Shown: positions 33,258-42,422 of the stretch, one piece after another
Numbering within the stretch: the stretch's first letter is position 1
How the letters are laid out: each line of letters starts with the position of its first letter
DNA from: Flavobacterium jejuense
Lineage (GTDB): Bacteria; Bacteroidota; Bacteroidia; Flavobacteriales; Flavobacteriaceae
Length of the DNA: 64,000 nt
Reading direction: 5' to 3'
Assembly (NCBI RefSeq): GCF_006491595.2
Contig: NZ_VEVQ02000004.1
Coordinates: forward strand, 171,479-235,478
Notes under the pieces: model-generated
The model's database searches: none
What the model was told of the DNA's origin: nothing
What the model saw: only the letters and a program-made list of their open reading frames with translations
Made by a program: the position numbers and the translations under genes

Positions 33258-35381
33258 ATGAACCAAATACAATTCATAAAAGCTGTTGTTAATACAGCTG
33301 ATAAAAACATACAAGCTACTTTACAATTCCTTTCAGAAGATTGTACAATTCCTTTTATTTCACGTTACCGAAAAGATCAAACTGGAAATTTAGATGAGGT
33401 TGAAATTGAAAACATTGCCAAACTTGCCAAACAATATGACGAAATCGTAAAAAGAAAAGATTCGATTTTAAAAACCATTGAAGAACAAGGACAATTGACT
33501 TCAGAATTAAAATCGAAAATTCAAAATAGTTTCGATTTACAAGAAATCGAAGATTTGTATTTGCCTTACAAAAAGAAGAAAAAAACCAAAGCTGATGTTG
33601 CTCGAGAAAATGGTTTAGAACCTTTAGCAAAAATCATTATGGCTCAAAATAATGATGAAATTGAGTTCGAAGCCTCTAAATACATTTCCAAAAATGTAGT
33701 AAATGAAGATGAAGCTTTACAAGGAGCAAGAGATATAATTGCCGAATGGATTAACGAAAATATTTATGTTAGAAAGAATTTGCGACGTTTGTTCCAAAGA
33801 AAAGCTACAGTAACTTCCAAAGTGGTTAAAAAGAAAGCAGAGGAAGAAGAAGCTCAAAAATTCAAGCAATATTTCGATTGGTCAGAACCCATTTCAAAAG
33901 CACCTTCACATCGATTATTAGCGATGCTTCGTGCTGAAAAAGAAGGTTTTATCAAACTAAAAGTAGAGATTGAAAACGAAGAAGCTATAGATTTTATTGA
34001 AGAAAACATTTTAAAAGGAAGAAATGAATCTACAGAACAAGTCAAAATTGCGATAAAAGATAGTTACAAACGGTTATTAGAACCAGCAATTTCAAATGAA
34101 ACTTTACAAGAAGCGAAAGCCAAAGCTGATGAAAAGGCGATAGACGTTTTTGCTGGCAATTTAGGTCAATTATTATTGGCTCCACCATTAGGAGAAAAAC
34201 GAATTTTAGCGATTGACCCTGGTTTTAGAAGTGGTTGTAAAGTGGTTTGTTTAGACGAAAAAGGAGATTTGTTGTACAACGAAACCATTTATCCACATGC
34301 ACCACAAAATGAAAGCGGAATGGCTATGAAAAAAATACGTTCTATGGTAAATGCGTATGGTATTGAAGCGATTTCCATTGGAAATGGAACAGCCAGTCGA
34401 GAAACTGAATTTTTTATTAAGAAAATCGCGTTTGACAAACCCATTCAAGTGTTTGTGGTATCAGAAGCAGGAGCATCAGTCTATTCAGCATCAAAAATTG
34501 CAAGAGACGAATTTCCAAGTTTTGATGTAACAGTTCGAGGTTCAGTTTCTATTGGAAGAAGACTTTCTGATCCTTTGGCTGAACTAGTAAAAATTGATGC
34601 CAAATCCATTGGAGTTGGACAATACCAACATGATGTGGATCAAAATAAATTAAAAGAAGAACTAGATAATACTGTTGTCCGTTGCGTGAATTCAGTTGGA
34701 ATTAATATCAACACAGCTAGTAAATCACTATTAAGTTACGTTTCTGGAATTGGAGAAAAAATGGCTGAAAACATTATAGCGTATCGTTCCGAAAATGGTC
34801 CTTTTGAAGACAGAAAACAAATTAAAAAAGTACCAAGATTAGGAGAAAAAGCTTATCAACAAGCAGCGGCTTTTATTAGAATTAAAGACGGAAAAAATCC
34901 TCTAGACAACTCAGCCGTTCATCCTGAAGCCTATAAAATTGTGGAAAAAATGGCCAAAGATTTAAAAATTTCGGTTAACGAATTAATAGCCAATAAAGAA
35001 AAAATCAGCCAAATAAAATTAGAGAATTATATCACTGAAGAAATCGGAATGTTAGGTTTGAAAGACATTGTAAAAGAGCTTGAAAAACCAGGATTAGATC
35101 CAAGAAAATCGGCCAAAGTTTTCGAATTTGATCCTAACGTAAAAACCATAAAAGATTTACGAACAGGAATGATTTTACCAGGAATTGTCAATAACATTAC
35201 CGCTTTTGGTTGTTTTGTAGATGTAGGAATCAAAGAAAGTGGTTTGGTACATATTTCCCAACTAAAAGAAGGTTTTGTTTCAGATGTCAATGAAGTAGTA
35301 AAACTACACCAACATGTTCAAGTAAAAGTTGTTGAGGTGGATGAAACAAGGAAAAGGATTCAATTGACGATGATTCTTTAA
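33258..35381 (+). CDS. tex: Tex family RNA-binding transcription accessory protein
   Basis: Tex-type proteins bind nucleic acid and affect transcription. The 707-residue protein has the full layout: Tex N-terminal helices, a YqgF/RuvX-like RNase H fold domain (RILAIDPGFRSGCKVVCLDE, about residue 315), helix-hairpin-helix repeats (INTASKSLLSYVSGIGEKMAENII) and a C-terminal S1 domain (GMILPGIVNNITAFGCFVDVGIKESGLVHISQL, about 635-667). The final stretch RKRIQLTMIL is normal. It ends 3 bases before a convergent gene. Confidence 0.95.
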   Translation: MNQIQFIKAVVNTADKNIQATLQFLSEDCTIPFISRYRKDQTGNLDEVEIENIAKLAKQYDEIVKRKDSILKTIEEQGQLTSELKSKIQNSFDLQEIEDLYLPYKKKKKTKADVARENGLEPLAKIIMAQNNDEIEFEASKYISKNVVNEDEALQGARDIIAEWINENIYVRKNLRRLFQRKATVTSKVVKKKAEEEEAQKFKQYFDWSEPISKAPSHRLLAMLRAEKEGFIKLKVEIENEEAIDFIEENILKGRNESTEQVKIAIKDSYKRLLEPAISNETLQEAKAKADEKAIDVFAGNLGQLLLAPPLGEKRILAIDPGFRSGCKVVCLDEKGDLLYNETIYPHAPQNESGMAMKKIRSMVNAYGIEAISIGNGTASRETEFFIKKIAFDKPIQVFVVSEAGASVYSASKIARDEFPSFDVTVRGSVSIGRRLSDPLAELVKIDAKSIGVGQYQHDVDQNKLKEELDNTVVRCVNSVGININTASKSLLSYVSGIGEKMAENIIAYRSENGPFEDRKQIKKVPRLGEKAYQQAAAFIRIKDGKNPLDNSAVHPEAYKIVEKMAKDLKISVNELIANKEKISQIKLENYITEEIGMLGLKDIVKELEKPGLDPRKSAKVFEFDPNVKTIKDLRTGMILPGIVNNITAFGCFVDVGIKESGLVHISQLKEGFVSDVNEVVKLHQHVQVKVVEVDETRKRIQLTMIL

Positions 35382-35384
35382 TTT

Positions 35385-36284
35385 TTAAAAATGATATAAA
35401 AAGCTAATTCCAAATGTATTTTGAGTTAGCTTTTTATCTATTGAAAAAGTTTCTTCTTTACGTTTAAAAACTATATTTTTTGCATTAGCAAATGAATAAG
35501 TAAGCCCTATAGACCATTTTTTATAAATCGCATATTCGAGTTGGAATAAGTATCCGAAATATAATGTTTTAGCATTAAATTTTTGTGATTCATCTAGAGT
35601 TAAGGGAAGACTTTCAGAAGAGCCTTTAAATGTGGATTCATAATTGCTAATAGCACCAAAACAACCAATGGATGGAGTAAATTTTTTTATTTTCCAATAG
35701 AATTGTATTGGCATTTGAAATTGAAAACCTTTTGTAACTAATGATTCAAATAACTTTGGACTACTTTCATCATCAGTAAAATAAAAACCGTTTAAAAAAG
35801 AATCTGAAGTAGCATTGTCTAATTGAGAGGTATTCATTGTCAAATAAGTTTCAAAACCGGTTCCTATAGAAAAATCAGGATGAAAAATCGCTTTTTTAAC
35901 AAATAAACCTATTCCAAGATTAAGTTGATTTTTAGCATCAAATTCTTTTAATAAAGTATTTGAATTAAATCCTAAATATAATTTAGAACCGAAATTCCAA
36001 TTGAAAATAAAATTCTTTTTCTTTTCTTCAATCACTAAAGTATCAACGGGAATAATTGTTTTTTTGTTGTTTTGAAAAATTGTAATTTGTGGTTTTTCAC
36101 CTCTTTTTAATGGTTTAATCGAAATCTTGTTGATTTTTATTTTCTCTAAAGGTTTTTCAATATAGATGGTGTCACGTACGATTATTTCCTCATAAATATA
36201 AACGGTATCCACTTTTTTTTCTTGAGAAAAGCTGAAATTTAGCACAAATATGAGCAGAAAATAAAGATTATTTTTTTTCCACAT
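35385..36284 (-). CDS. Outer-membrane beta-barrel protein, partner of the adjacent membrane-anchored sigma factor
   Basis: The 299-residue protein has a signal peptide (about residues 1-20), a periplasmic stretch with short repeats VDTVYIYEEIIVRDTIYIEKPLEKIKI, and then a beta-barrel of about 180 residues ending in a C-terminal Phe (FGISFLYHF). Its start overlaps the end of the sigma-factor gene by 17 bases, so the two are coupled. The DTVYI segment resembles the last residues of the sigma protein (KKDTVYVEKK), suggesting a shared motif in the periplasm. A sensor-effector pair is a reasonable guess. Function otherwise unknown. Confidence 0.6.
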   Translation of the reverse strand: MWKKNNLYFLLIFVLNFSFSQEKKVDTVYIYEEIIVRDTIYIEKPLEKIKINKISIKPLKRGEKPQITIFQNNKKTIIPVDTLVIEEKKKNFIFNWNFGSKLYLGFNSNTLLKEFDAKNQLNLGIGLFVKKAIFHPDFSIGTGFETYLTMNTSQLDNATSDSFLNGFYFTDDESSPKLFESLVTKGFQFQMPIQFYWKIKKFTPSIGCFGAISNYESTFKGSSESLPLTLDESQKFNAKTLYFGYLFQLEYAIYKKWSIGLTYSFANAKNIVFKRKEETFSIDKKLTQNTFGISFLYHF

Positions 36285-37314
36285 AAACGGTATCTTTTTT
36301 AATAATTTGTCTTTTTACTATTACTATTTCTTTAGGTTCTTCCATACTTAAAGAATCTTTTTGCCAAGTAATTTTTGGAGTTATTTTCTTTGCTTTTACT
36401 TTAGGTTTAATTTCATTTTTAATTAAACTGTCTTTTTTAACAAAAAGGGTTTCATGGATTGAATCTTCTGTAATCACTTTTACCTGTTTTTTATTTACAA
36501 TAGGTGTTTTAACAGTTGTAATAGGTACATTTTCTTCTTTATAAAAAAAAAGAATAAGTAATACAACTCCTAATAGTACAACACCAGTTTTCATATAATT
36601 TGAAAAAGCATTCGATTTTATTAAAAAAAACATTGCTATATTTTCAATTTTTTTAGAGGAATCAAAAGCTTTTTTAGGTGTAATTTCAAATGTATTAAAG
36701 CTTTTTTTATAATAATTAGCAAATAATTGATTTCCAAAACCAAAAAACAGTAAAAAAGCAATTCTTCTTTTTTTCTTTTCGTCAGTTTTATTTTTCAGCT
36801 TATCAACTAGGAATTGTTGCACATTTTTTCTAGCTCTTGACAAACTGGATTTAGAAGTTCCTACTGATATTTGTAATAACTTACTAATTTCTAAATGTGA
36901 AAATTCATCAATAATATACAAATTGAAAACCGTTTTATGATTTTCGGAAAGAGAATCTATGGCTTCCAGTAAATCTTCATGACTAAAATCAGAAGCTAAA
37001 ATAACCGATCTTTTATCTAATACTACTGTGTTCATTTCTGTTGTTTCATCGATATATTCCAAATTAGTTGTATCAGCATAAGAAGTTAATTTTTCATTTT
37101 TCAAATAAGAAATAGCTCTGTTAATCACAATTCGGCATAACCATCCTTTTAAGGCTGTTTTGTTTTTTAAATCACTTTCTTTTTGAATAGCCACAATAAA
37201 AGAGTCTTGAACAATATCTTCTGCAGTTGCAATATCTTTTATGTATCTACGACAAATCCCCAAGAGTTTTGGGGAAAATGCAGTGTATATTTCATGCCAA
37301 TTCGTTTTTTGCAT
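36268..37314 (-). CDS. ECF-type sigma factor fused to a membrane anchor and periplasmic tail
   Basis: Residues 1-170 form a complete extracytoplasmic function sigma factor: region 2 (about 8-75, with IKDIATAEDIVQDSFIVA) and region 4 (about 115-168, with HLEISKLLQISVGTSKSSLSRAR). Instead of ending there, the 348-residue protein continues through a basic linker to a membrane segment (about 242-258, TGVVLLGVVLLILFF) and a 90-residue extracytoplasmic tail rich in Lys, Val and Thr. Normal ECF sigma factors stop near 170-190 residues. The sigma domain is thus held at the membrane, perhaps released or controlled by signals from the tail. It overlaps the downstream barrel gene by 17 bases. Confidence 0.85.
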   Translation of the reverse strand: MQKTNWHEIYTAFSPKLLGICRRYIKDIATAEDIVQDSFIVAIQKESDLKNKTALKGWLCRIVINRAISYLKNEKLTSYADTTNLEYIDETTEMNTVVLDKRSVILASDFSHEDLLEAIDSLSENHKTVFNLYIIDEFSHLEISKLLQISVGTSKSSLSRARKNVQQFLVDKLKNKTDEKKKRRIAFLLFFGFGNQLFANYYKKSFNTFEITPKKAFDSSKKIENIAMFFLIKSNAFSNYMKTGVVLLGVVLLILFFYKEENVPITTVKTPIVNKKQVKVITEDSIHETLFVKKDSLIKNEIKPKVKAKKITPKITWQKDSLSMEEPKEIVIVKRQIIKKDTVYVEKK

Positions 37315-37319
37315 TTAAA

Positions 37320-38306
37320 TTAATTTTGGACAATAAATAAATCGTTAAACTGATTATTTCCTGTACTTGTCATTATTGTAACATTGTTTATTTTTAATTT
37401 ATAATTACTTCCTATTAAATCAGAACCAATAATTACATATAAATTACTATCTAATACTTTAAGTTTAGAAACAGATGCACTTTCAGTGTAAATTAAAGTA
37501 CCATTTTTATATATTTTGTTATCTGTTCCTGCATAATAAATATCGTTATTTTCAAAGTCTAATTGAGTAATAGTATCATTATCATTAAAAATAACACCAA
37601 CATTGTTATTACTTATCATATTGTAATAAAAACTAGTAGTTAAAAAATCAAAACCATATACATAAATATCATTATTATTAATGGCAAAATCAATTACAAA
37701 AGAGTTGGTTATAGTAGTAAAAACTCCATTTTTATAATATCCACCAAAATTTTCACTATTCATAAATTGAGAATAACCAGTTACGTAAATATCGTTTCCG
37801 AATACTTTAATTTTTGATTGTGTTATTTCAAAATTACCACTAAAAACATGTAGAATAGTCTTAGTATTATTTTTCCAATATACATGTTTGTTTTCAATAT
37901 TTGTAGCTGAAGTAGATACTGTAAATCCTGTAAAATATATATCATTACTTATAATTTCCATATCTGTAATTGCAGTTACAGCATCAAATAAATCGCTAAA
38001 TTGAGATGTTAAGTCTGTTAAAACTCCATTTTTCCAGTATAAATAATTGATATTAAAATTAGTATCGAAACCAAAGCCTAAAACATAAACATCATTATTA
38101 ATAACAATTATTTTTGTGGCTCTAACTGATGTAAAACCACTAGAATTTAATAATGTTATCTGACTGTTTTTCCAATAGCAAGCTTCACCATTATTGGAAC
38201 CAGCTACATAAACATCTACAGAATTTTGAGTACTTGGGTTAATTATATCGTCATTATTACAACGAATAGACAATATAATAATTAGGAATAAAATTAATTT
38301 TTTCAT
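37320..38306 (-). CDS. Lipoprotein with repeated YWKNG-type beta units
   Basis: I start at the ATG at 38304-38306 because it gives a lipoprotein signal (MKKLILFLIIILSIRCNN, Cys16). The longer upstream frame adds 26 residues before it. The mature protein repeats a unit of about 45 residues containing DVYVAG..., then YWKN...T-L, for example NNDVYVLGFGFD, NDIYFTGFTVS and NDIYVTGYSQF. This pattern suggests a beta-propeller or similar surface-exposed domain. No catalytic residues are visible. It ends 5 bases before the sigma gene starts, on the same strand, so it may be cotranscribed with that pair. Confidence 0.6.
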   Translation of the reverse strand: MKKLILFLIIILSIRCNNDDIINPSTQNSVDVYVAGSNNGEACYWKNSQITLLNSSGFTSVRATKIIVINNDVYVLGFGFDTNFNINYLYWKNGVLTDLTSQFSDLFDAVTAITDMEIISNDIYFTGFTVSTSATNIENKHVYWKNNTKTILHVFSGNFEITQSKIKVFGNDIYVTGYSQFMNSENFGGYYKNGVFTTITNSFVIDFAINNNDIYVYGFDFLTTSFYYNMISNNNVGVIFNDNDTITQLDFENNDIYYAGTDNKIYKNGTLIYTESASVSKLKVLDSNLYVIIGSDLIGSNYKLKINNVTIMTSTGNNQFNDLFIVQN

Positions 38307-38374
38307 CTTATTATTTATTAAAGGCTCTTTTAATAATGACCTAAAAAAGTAAAAAGGTTGCAGTAAGGTAATAA

Positions 38375-38422
38375 AAAAATCCAAAATCCAATTTTAGTAG
38401 TAAAATTGAAGTTTGGATTTTA
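38375..38422 (-). terminator. Long hairpin terminator after the 38443 gene
   Basis: Two arms of about 20 bases (left arm starting AAATCCAAAATCC, right arm ending TTTGGATTT) are inverted with two mismatches. On the minus strand the hairpin is followed by a T-run. It ends the gene at 38443 and precedes the lipoprotein gene. Confidence 0.6.
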
Positions 38423-38442
38423 AATATTTGATTTTTTTTAAT

Positions 38443-39129
38443 TTAGCTTTTAGCTTTCAAATTTGGATAAAGAGAACTTATTTTAGTATAAAACTGCTCT
38501 CCTACAACTTGATTTTTTGTTAACCTATTAGAGTAATTATTCCCAAACATAGAAGTAATGTCAGCATTAAAAATTAACGTATTATGAACAGCTATGGTAC
38601 TTTTTTGACCTTCAATATCAAAAGTAAATAAATATTTATTACCCATACTTTCTTTTGCTTTTGATGTAGCATTTTCAGATGATTTTTTGACATCTAATGT
38701 AACTATAGCTTGGTTCAAGCGTTCAGCGTTAAAAATTAAATGTTCTTTTAAATCTCCTTCTACGTCGGTACTAAAATAATGCATTTTTCCTTCACTTAAA
38801 ACAACAAAAGAAGGCGTTTCTACCGTTGTATATTTTACAGTGCCTAAAGTCATTGCAGATTTTAAAACATCTTTACCAATATCTTTAGCTCTATCCATTC
38901 CTGTATAAGGTATCGAAGCAGATGTAAATGCATCAATTGAAGCGTTTTTCATCCATTTTTTTATGTAAGGATATTCTTTTTCTAAAAGTTCTTTTTGATA
39001 TTGATCACTATATACTCTTTCTTTCTCTAAATCTTCATTATTAACATGATTTTTATTTTTTTTCATCATGTAAAACATCATAAAAAAACCAATAGAAAGA
39101 ACAATTCCTGAAACTAGAAATGGACTCAT
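38443..39129 (-). CDS. Membrane-anchored protein, unknown
   Basis: The 228-residue protein has one N-terminal membrane segment (about residues 4-21) and a soluble domain with no motif I recognise. The domain includes YTTVETPSFVVLSEGKMHYFSTDVEGDLKEHLIF and KYLFTFDIEGQKSTIAVHNTLIFN, probably a PH-like or beta-sandwich fold. It begins 2 bases after the stop of the gene starting at 39590, so the two probably form one unit. Function unknown. Confidence 0.45.
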   Translation of the reverse strand: MSPFLVSGIVLSIGFFMMFYMMKKNKNHVNNEDLEKERVYSDQYQKELLEKEYPYIKKWMKNASIDAFTSASIPYTGMDRAKDIGKDVLKSAMTLGTVKYTTVETPSFVVLSEGKMHYFSTDVEGDLKEHLIFNAERLNQAIVTLDVKKSSENATSKAKESMGNKYLFTFDIEGQKSTIAVHNTLIFNADITSMFGNNYSNRLTKNQVVGEQFYTKISSLYPNLKAKS

Positions 39130-39131
39130 AA

Positions 39132-39590
39132 TTAAACTTCTTTTGCTTCAACGCTATCTTCTTTTTTACCTACATAACTCCAAATGATACCTGCAACTAA
39201 TAAAAGAACTATTATTTTACCACCATATTTATTATAAAAAGGAACTTTTAAAACATCTTCTTTAGTGATATTGTTTTCTTTTAAGATAGCAGCTATTTCT
39301 TCTTCTGGAACTTCATAGTACGTTTCTAACTTTTCATTGTATAAAACCAATTTAGGATCTTGAGTAATCCACAAAGGTAAAATCCAAGCAATATTAAACT
39401 CTTCATGTAATGTAGCTAGCTCTAAATATTCTTTACTTCCCTCACTAGTTTCATACATTTCATTATCTGGTAGTTCAGATACAATGTTAATAACTTCTTT
39501 TTTACCAAAAGGAATTTTTGCTCTTCCAAAAGAATTAGTGACCCCAAAAATTAAGAGACCAAATAAAAGTACATGTTTAATTTTTTTCAT
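39132..39590 (-). CDS. Small envelope protein with signal peptide and C-terminal membrane segment, unknown
   Basis: The start is set at the ATG at 39588-39590 (MKKIKHVLLFGLLIFGVTNSFG), which gives a good signal peptide; the longer frame adds a hydrophobic leader of 29 residues. The 152-residue protein has an acidic middle and a membrane segment near the C-terminus (about 130-145, IIVLLLVAGIIWSYVG). The stretch EEIAAILKENNITKEDVLKVPFYNKYGGK may be a helical hairpin. I cannot assign a family. It is followed at 2 bases by the 38443 gene. Confidence 0.45.
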   Translation of the reverse strand: MKKIKHVLLFGLLIFGVTNSFGRAKIPFGKKEVINIVSELPDNEMYETSEGSKEYLELATLHEEFNIAWILPLWITQDPKLVLYNEKLETYYEVPEEEIAAILKENNITKEDVLKVPFYNKYGGKIIVLLLVAGIIWSYVGKKEDSVEAKEV

Positions 39591-39656
39591 GTTAGAAATA
39601 TTTTTATTAGCTGTAAATATATATTTTAAATAAAATATGTAAAGTGTAAAGCAAAT

Positions 39657-39704
39657 AAAAAACCTGAATATTAACATAATTTTATGTTAATATTCAGGTT
39701 TTCA
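39657..39704. terminator. Long AT-rich hairpin between tatA and the 39132 gene
   Basis: A 21-base arm (39659-39679) is perfectly inverted at 39682-39702 with a 2-base loop. On the minus strand it is followed by TTTTTATTT, so it probably ends tatA transcription, and it lies just upstream of the next gene. Confidence 0.75.
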
Positions 39705-39722
39705 TTATCTAATTTAACAAGA

Positions 39723-39923
39723 TTATTCTTTAGAATCGTCTTCTTTTTTTGTCAATTTTTGATCTTCTTCTTTCATAGCGTTTTTAAATTCCTTTACTCC
39801 ACCACCAAGACCCTTCATTAATTCTGGAATTTTTTTCCCACCGAAAAGTAATAAAAGAGCTAGACCAATAATTACCCACTGACCAGGACCCATTACACCT
39901 AAAAATATTGTTAATGCATTCAT
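39723..39923 (-). CDS. tatA: Sec-independent translocase TatA/TatE subunit
   Basis: The 66-residue protein has one membrane segment (about residues 5-24), the hinge [27 protein letters not shown] with the conserved FG and amphipathic helix, and a charged tail. It forms the pore of the twin-arginine pathway, which exports folded proteins. No tatC is next to it; tatC is often unlinked in Bacteroidota. A -7 element lies upstream at 39944-39951. Confidence 0.93.
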   Translation of the reverse strand: MNALTIFLGVMGPGQWVIIGLALLLLFGGKKIPELMKGLGGGVKEFKNAMKEEDQKLTKKEDDSKE

Positions 39924-39943
39924 AATTTCAATAATTTATGATA

Positions 39944-39951
39944 CAAAGATA
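39944..39951 (-). promoter_or_regulatory. -7 element for tatA
   Basis: On the minus strand TATCTTTG fits TAnnTTTG, about 20 bases before the tatA ATG. Confidence 0.5.
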
Positions 39952-40024
39952 ACAAGAAAATGATAAACCTTTATTTTTTAACTAATAATTATACTGTTTA
40001 ACTTAAAAAAACCTTTGTATTTCT

Positions 40025-40032
40025 TATATTTG
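40025..40032 (+). promoter_or_regulatory. -7 element for the M23-like gene
   Basis: TATATTTG fits TAnnTTTG, 22 bases before the ATG at 40055. A nearby TTTG (40014-40017) is too close to be the -33 element. Confidence 0.5.
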
Positions 40033-40054
40033 TAAGTAAATAATTAAAAGTTTA

Positions 40055-40921
40055 ATGGCAAAAAAAAGAAGAAAAAGACAATTACTTTTAAACAAGTTAT
40101 TCAATAAAAGAAGGTTAGTTATTCTTAATGAAGATACTTTTGAAGAAACATTCTCTTTAAAACTAAATTTAATGAATGTTTTTGTTGTTGTAACTTTATC
40201 TGCTATTTTTTTAATTAGTATTACTACTTATATAATTGCTTTTACGCCTTTAAGAGAATATATTCCTGGTTATGCTTCCACACAGTTGAAAAAAGACGCT
40301 ATGAATTTAGCTATAAAATCAGATTCACTTCAAAAATCAGTTGAATTAAATGACATATACATTAATTCGATAAAAAAAGTATTAACAGGAGATTTAGAAT
40401 ATGCAAAATTGAATAAGGATTCTTTAATTGCCTCTGAAAAACAGAATATTGATGAAAACACTATAGTTACTTCTGAAGTTGAAAAGGAATTGAGAAATAA
40501 AGTAATTCAAGAAGATAAATACAATGTTTTTGAAAACGCTAAGCCTAAAGTTAATTTTGTTTTGTTCTCACCTGCTCAAGGAACAATTACAGAAAATTAT
40601 AGTGCAAAAAATAATTTTTTAGCAGTTAAAGTTGCTTTGGCAAATAATACACCAATTAAATCTGTTGCTTCAGGTACTATTATTTTCTCTGAATGGACTC
40701 CTTCTTATGGATATGTTGTAATTGTAGAACATCAAGAGGGAATATTATCTGTTTATAAAAATGCAGCTTCTGCAACAAAAAAACAAGGAGATACTGTTAA
40801 GTCAGGAGAAGTTATTGCTTTAGCAGGTACTTCAAATAAAGATGAAAGTATAAATCTTCGTTTTGAACTTTGGAAAGATGGTTTTCCAATCAACCCTACA
40901 CAGTTTATTAATTTTCAATAA
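40055..40921 (+). CDS. Membrane-anchored M23 (LytM)-like protein lacking metal ligands
   Basis: The 288-residue protein has a basic N-terminus, one membrane segment (about residues 41-63), a helical linker and a LytM-like domain (about 168-285). The fold cues are present: FSPAQGTITENYS, TPIKSVASGTIIFSEWTPSYGYVVIVEH, DTVKSGEVIALAG and LRFELWKDGFPINP. The four expected metal ligands are not: the HxGxD region reads NNFLAVK, the YxH segment reads VYKNAAS, and the HLHFE motif reads NLRFE. It is therefore probably an inactive regulator, like EnvC- or NlpD-type factors that activate amidases, rather than a peptidase. It is upstream of the GH3 gene with 4 bases between them. Confidence 0.8.
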   Translation: MAKKRRKRQLLLNKLFNKRRLVILNEDTFEETFSLKLNLMNVFVVVTLSAIFLISITTYIIAFTPLREYIPGYASTQLKKDAMNLAIKSDSLQKSVELNDIYINSIKKVLTGDLEYAKLNKDSLIASEKQNIDENTIVTSEVEKELRNKVIQEDKYNVFENAKPKVNFVLFSPAQGTITENYSAKNNFLAVKVALANNTPIKSVASGTIIFSEWTPSYGYVVIVEHQEGILSVYKNAASATKKQGDTVKSGEVIALAGTSNKDESINLRFELWKDGFPINPTQFINFQ

Positions 40922-40925
40922 GACT

Positions 40926-42413
40926 ATGTCAATTAAGACTTTTGCAGCAAAAATTTTCGCAAAACAAGTACATCAGAAAAATCAGAAATGGATTAAAAAT
41001 CCTATTGAAACACAGAAAAAAGTATTTCAACAATTAATAGCAGCAGCTAAGGAAACACAATTTGGTAAAGACCATCATTTTAGTAACATTACGTCTTTTG
41101 AAGATTTTACTAAAAATGTCCCAGTAAGAGACTACGAACAATTAAAACCTTATGTAGAAAGAGTTGTAAAAGGTGAAGAAGATATACTTTGGAGAGGAAA
41201 ACCTCTTTACCTTGCTAAAACCTCGGGAACAACTTCTGGGGCTAAATATATTCCACTTACAGAAGAATCGATGCCTTATCATATTCAAGCAGCCCGAAAT
41301 GCTATTTTATCATATATAAACGAAACCGGCAATGCAGATTTTGTAGATGGAAAAATGATTTTTTTACAAGGAAGCCCTATTTTAGAAGATAAAAATGGAG
41401 TAAAATTGGGAAGATTATCAGGAATTGTAGCACATTTTGTTCCAAAATATTTACAAAAAAATAGGATGCCAAGTTGGGAAACTAATTGTATTGAAGATTG
41501 GGAAACCAAAGTAAATACAATTGTTGATGAAACTATAAAAGAAGACATGGCTGTTATTTCAGGAATTCCTTCTTGGGTACAAATGTATTTCGAAAAACTA
41601 AAGGAAAAAGCCAATAAACCTATAGGTGAAATTTTTAAAAATTTTAATTTATTTATTTATGGAGGTGTTAACTATGAACCATATAGAGCTAAATTTGAAA
41701 ATTTAATTGGTAGAAAAGTGGATTCAATTGAACTTTTTCCAGCATCTGAAGGTTTTTTCGCCTATCAAGATTCACAAAAAGAAAAAGGAATGTTATTATT
41801 ATTAAATGCAGGAATTTTTTACGAATTTATTAAAGCTTCCGAATTTTATACTGATGATCCAAAACGTTACACAATAGGAGAAGTTGAGTTAGGAATCAAC
41901 TATGTGTTAATTATTTCAACAAATGCAGGTCTTTGGGCATATAATATTGGTGATACAGTTCAGTTTACCAGTTTAAAACCTTATAGAATTATTGTTTCTG
42001 GTCGAATAAAACATTTTATTTCAGCATTTGGAGAACATGTTATTGCTAAAGAAGTTGAAAGTGCTTTACAAGAGGCAACTGCAGGAACTACTATTTCTGT
42101 AAATGAATTTACAGTTGCACCACAAATTACTCCTAAAGAAGGACTACCCTATCACGAATGGTTTATTGAGTTTGAAAATGAACCAAATGATATAGAAGCA
42201 TTTGCCTTAAAAATAGATCTGGCTATGCGAAAACAAAATGTATATTATGATGATTTAATTGTGGGTAAAGTTTTGCGTACAATTGTCATTTCAAAAGTTA
42301 GTAAAAATGGGTTTCAAGAGTATATGAAATCGATAGGAAAATTAGGAGGTCAAAATAAGTTACCAAGATTGAGTGATAACAGATCAATTGTTGAAAAATT
42401 AAAAAGAGTTTAG
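40926..42413 (+). CDS. GH3 (auxin-responsive promoter) family acyl-adenylate enzyme
   Basis: GH3-family proteins are ANL-type enzymes that adenylate a carboxylate and may couple it to an amine. I start at 40926 (MSIKTFAAKIFAKQ); the earlier frame overlaps the M23-like gene. The 495-residue protein has the phosphate-binding loop AKTSGTTSGAKYIPLT, the aromatic-rich LFIYGGVNYEPY and ELFPASEGFFAYQ, and a C-terminal YRIIVSGRIKHFISAFGEHV. Plant members conjugate auxin or jasmonate to amino acids; the bacterial substrate is unknown. It follows the M23-like gene closely and is probably cotranscribed with it. Confidence 0.9.
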   Translation: MSIKTFAAKIFAKQVHQKNQKWIKNPIETQKKVFQQLIAAAKETQFGKDHHFSNITSFEDFTKNVPVRDYEQLKPYVERVVKGEEDILWRGKPLYLAKTSGTTSGAKYIPLTEESMPYHIQAARNAILSYINETGNADFVDGKMIFLQGSPILEDKNGVKLGRLSGIVAHFVPKYLQKNRMPSWETNCIEDWETKVNTIVDETIKEDMAVISGIPSWVQMYFEKLKEKANKPIGEIFKNFNLFIYGGVNYEPYRAKFENLIGRKVDSIELFPASEGFFAYQDSQKEKGMLLLLNAGIFYEFIKASEFYTDDPKRYTIGEVELGINYVLIISTNAGLWAYNIGDTVQFTSLKPYRIIVSGRIKHFISAFGEHVIAKEVESALQEATAGTTISVNEFTVAPQITPKEGLPYHEWFIEFENEPNDIEAFALKIDLAMRKQNVYYDDLIVGKVLRTIVISKVSKNGFQEYMKSIGKLGGQNKLPRLSDNRSIVEKLKRV

Positions 42414-42422
42414 ATTAAAGAC

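Noticed and set aside
41285..41614. 109-codon minus-strand frame opposite the GH3 gene
   Set aside because: It is antisense to a well-supported enzyme and its residues do not resemble any protein family.
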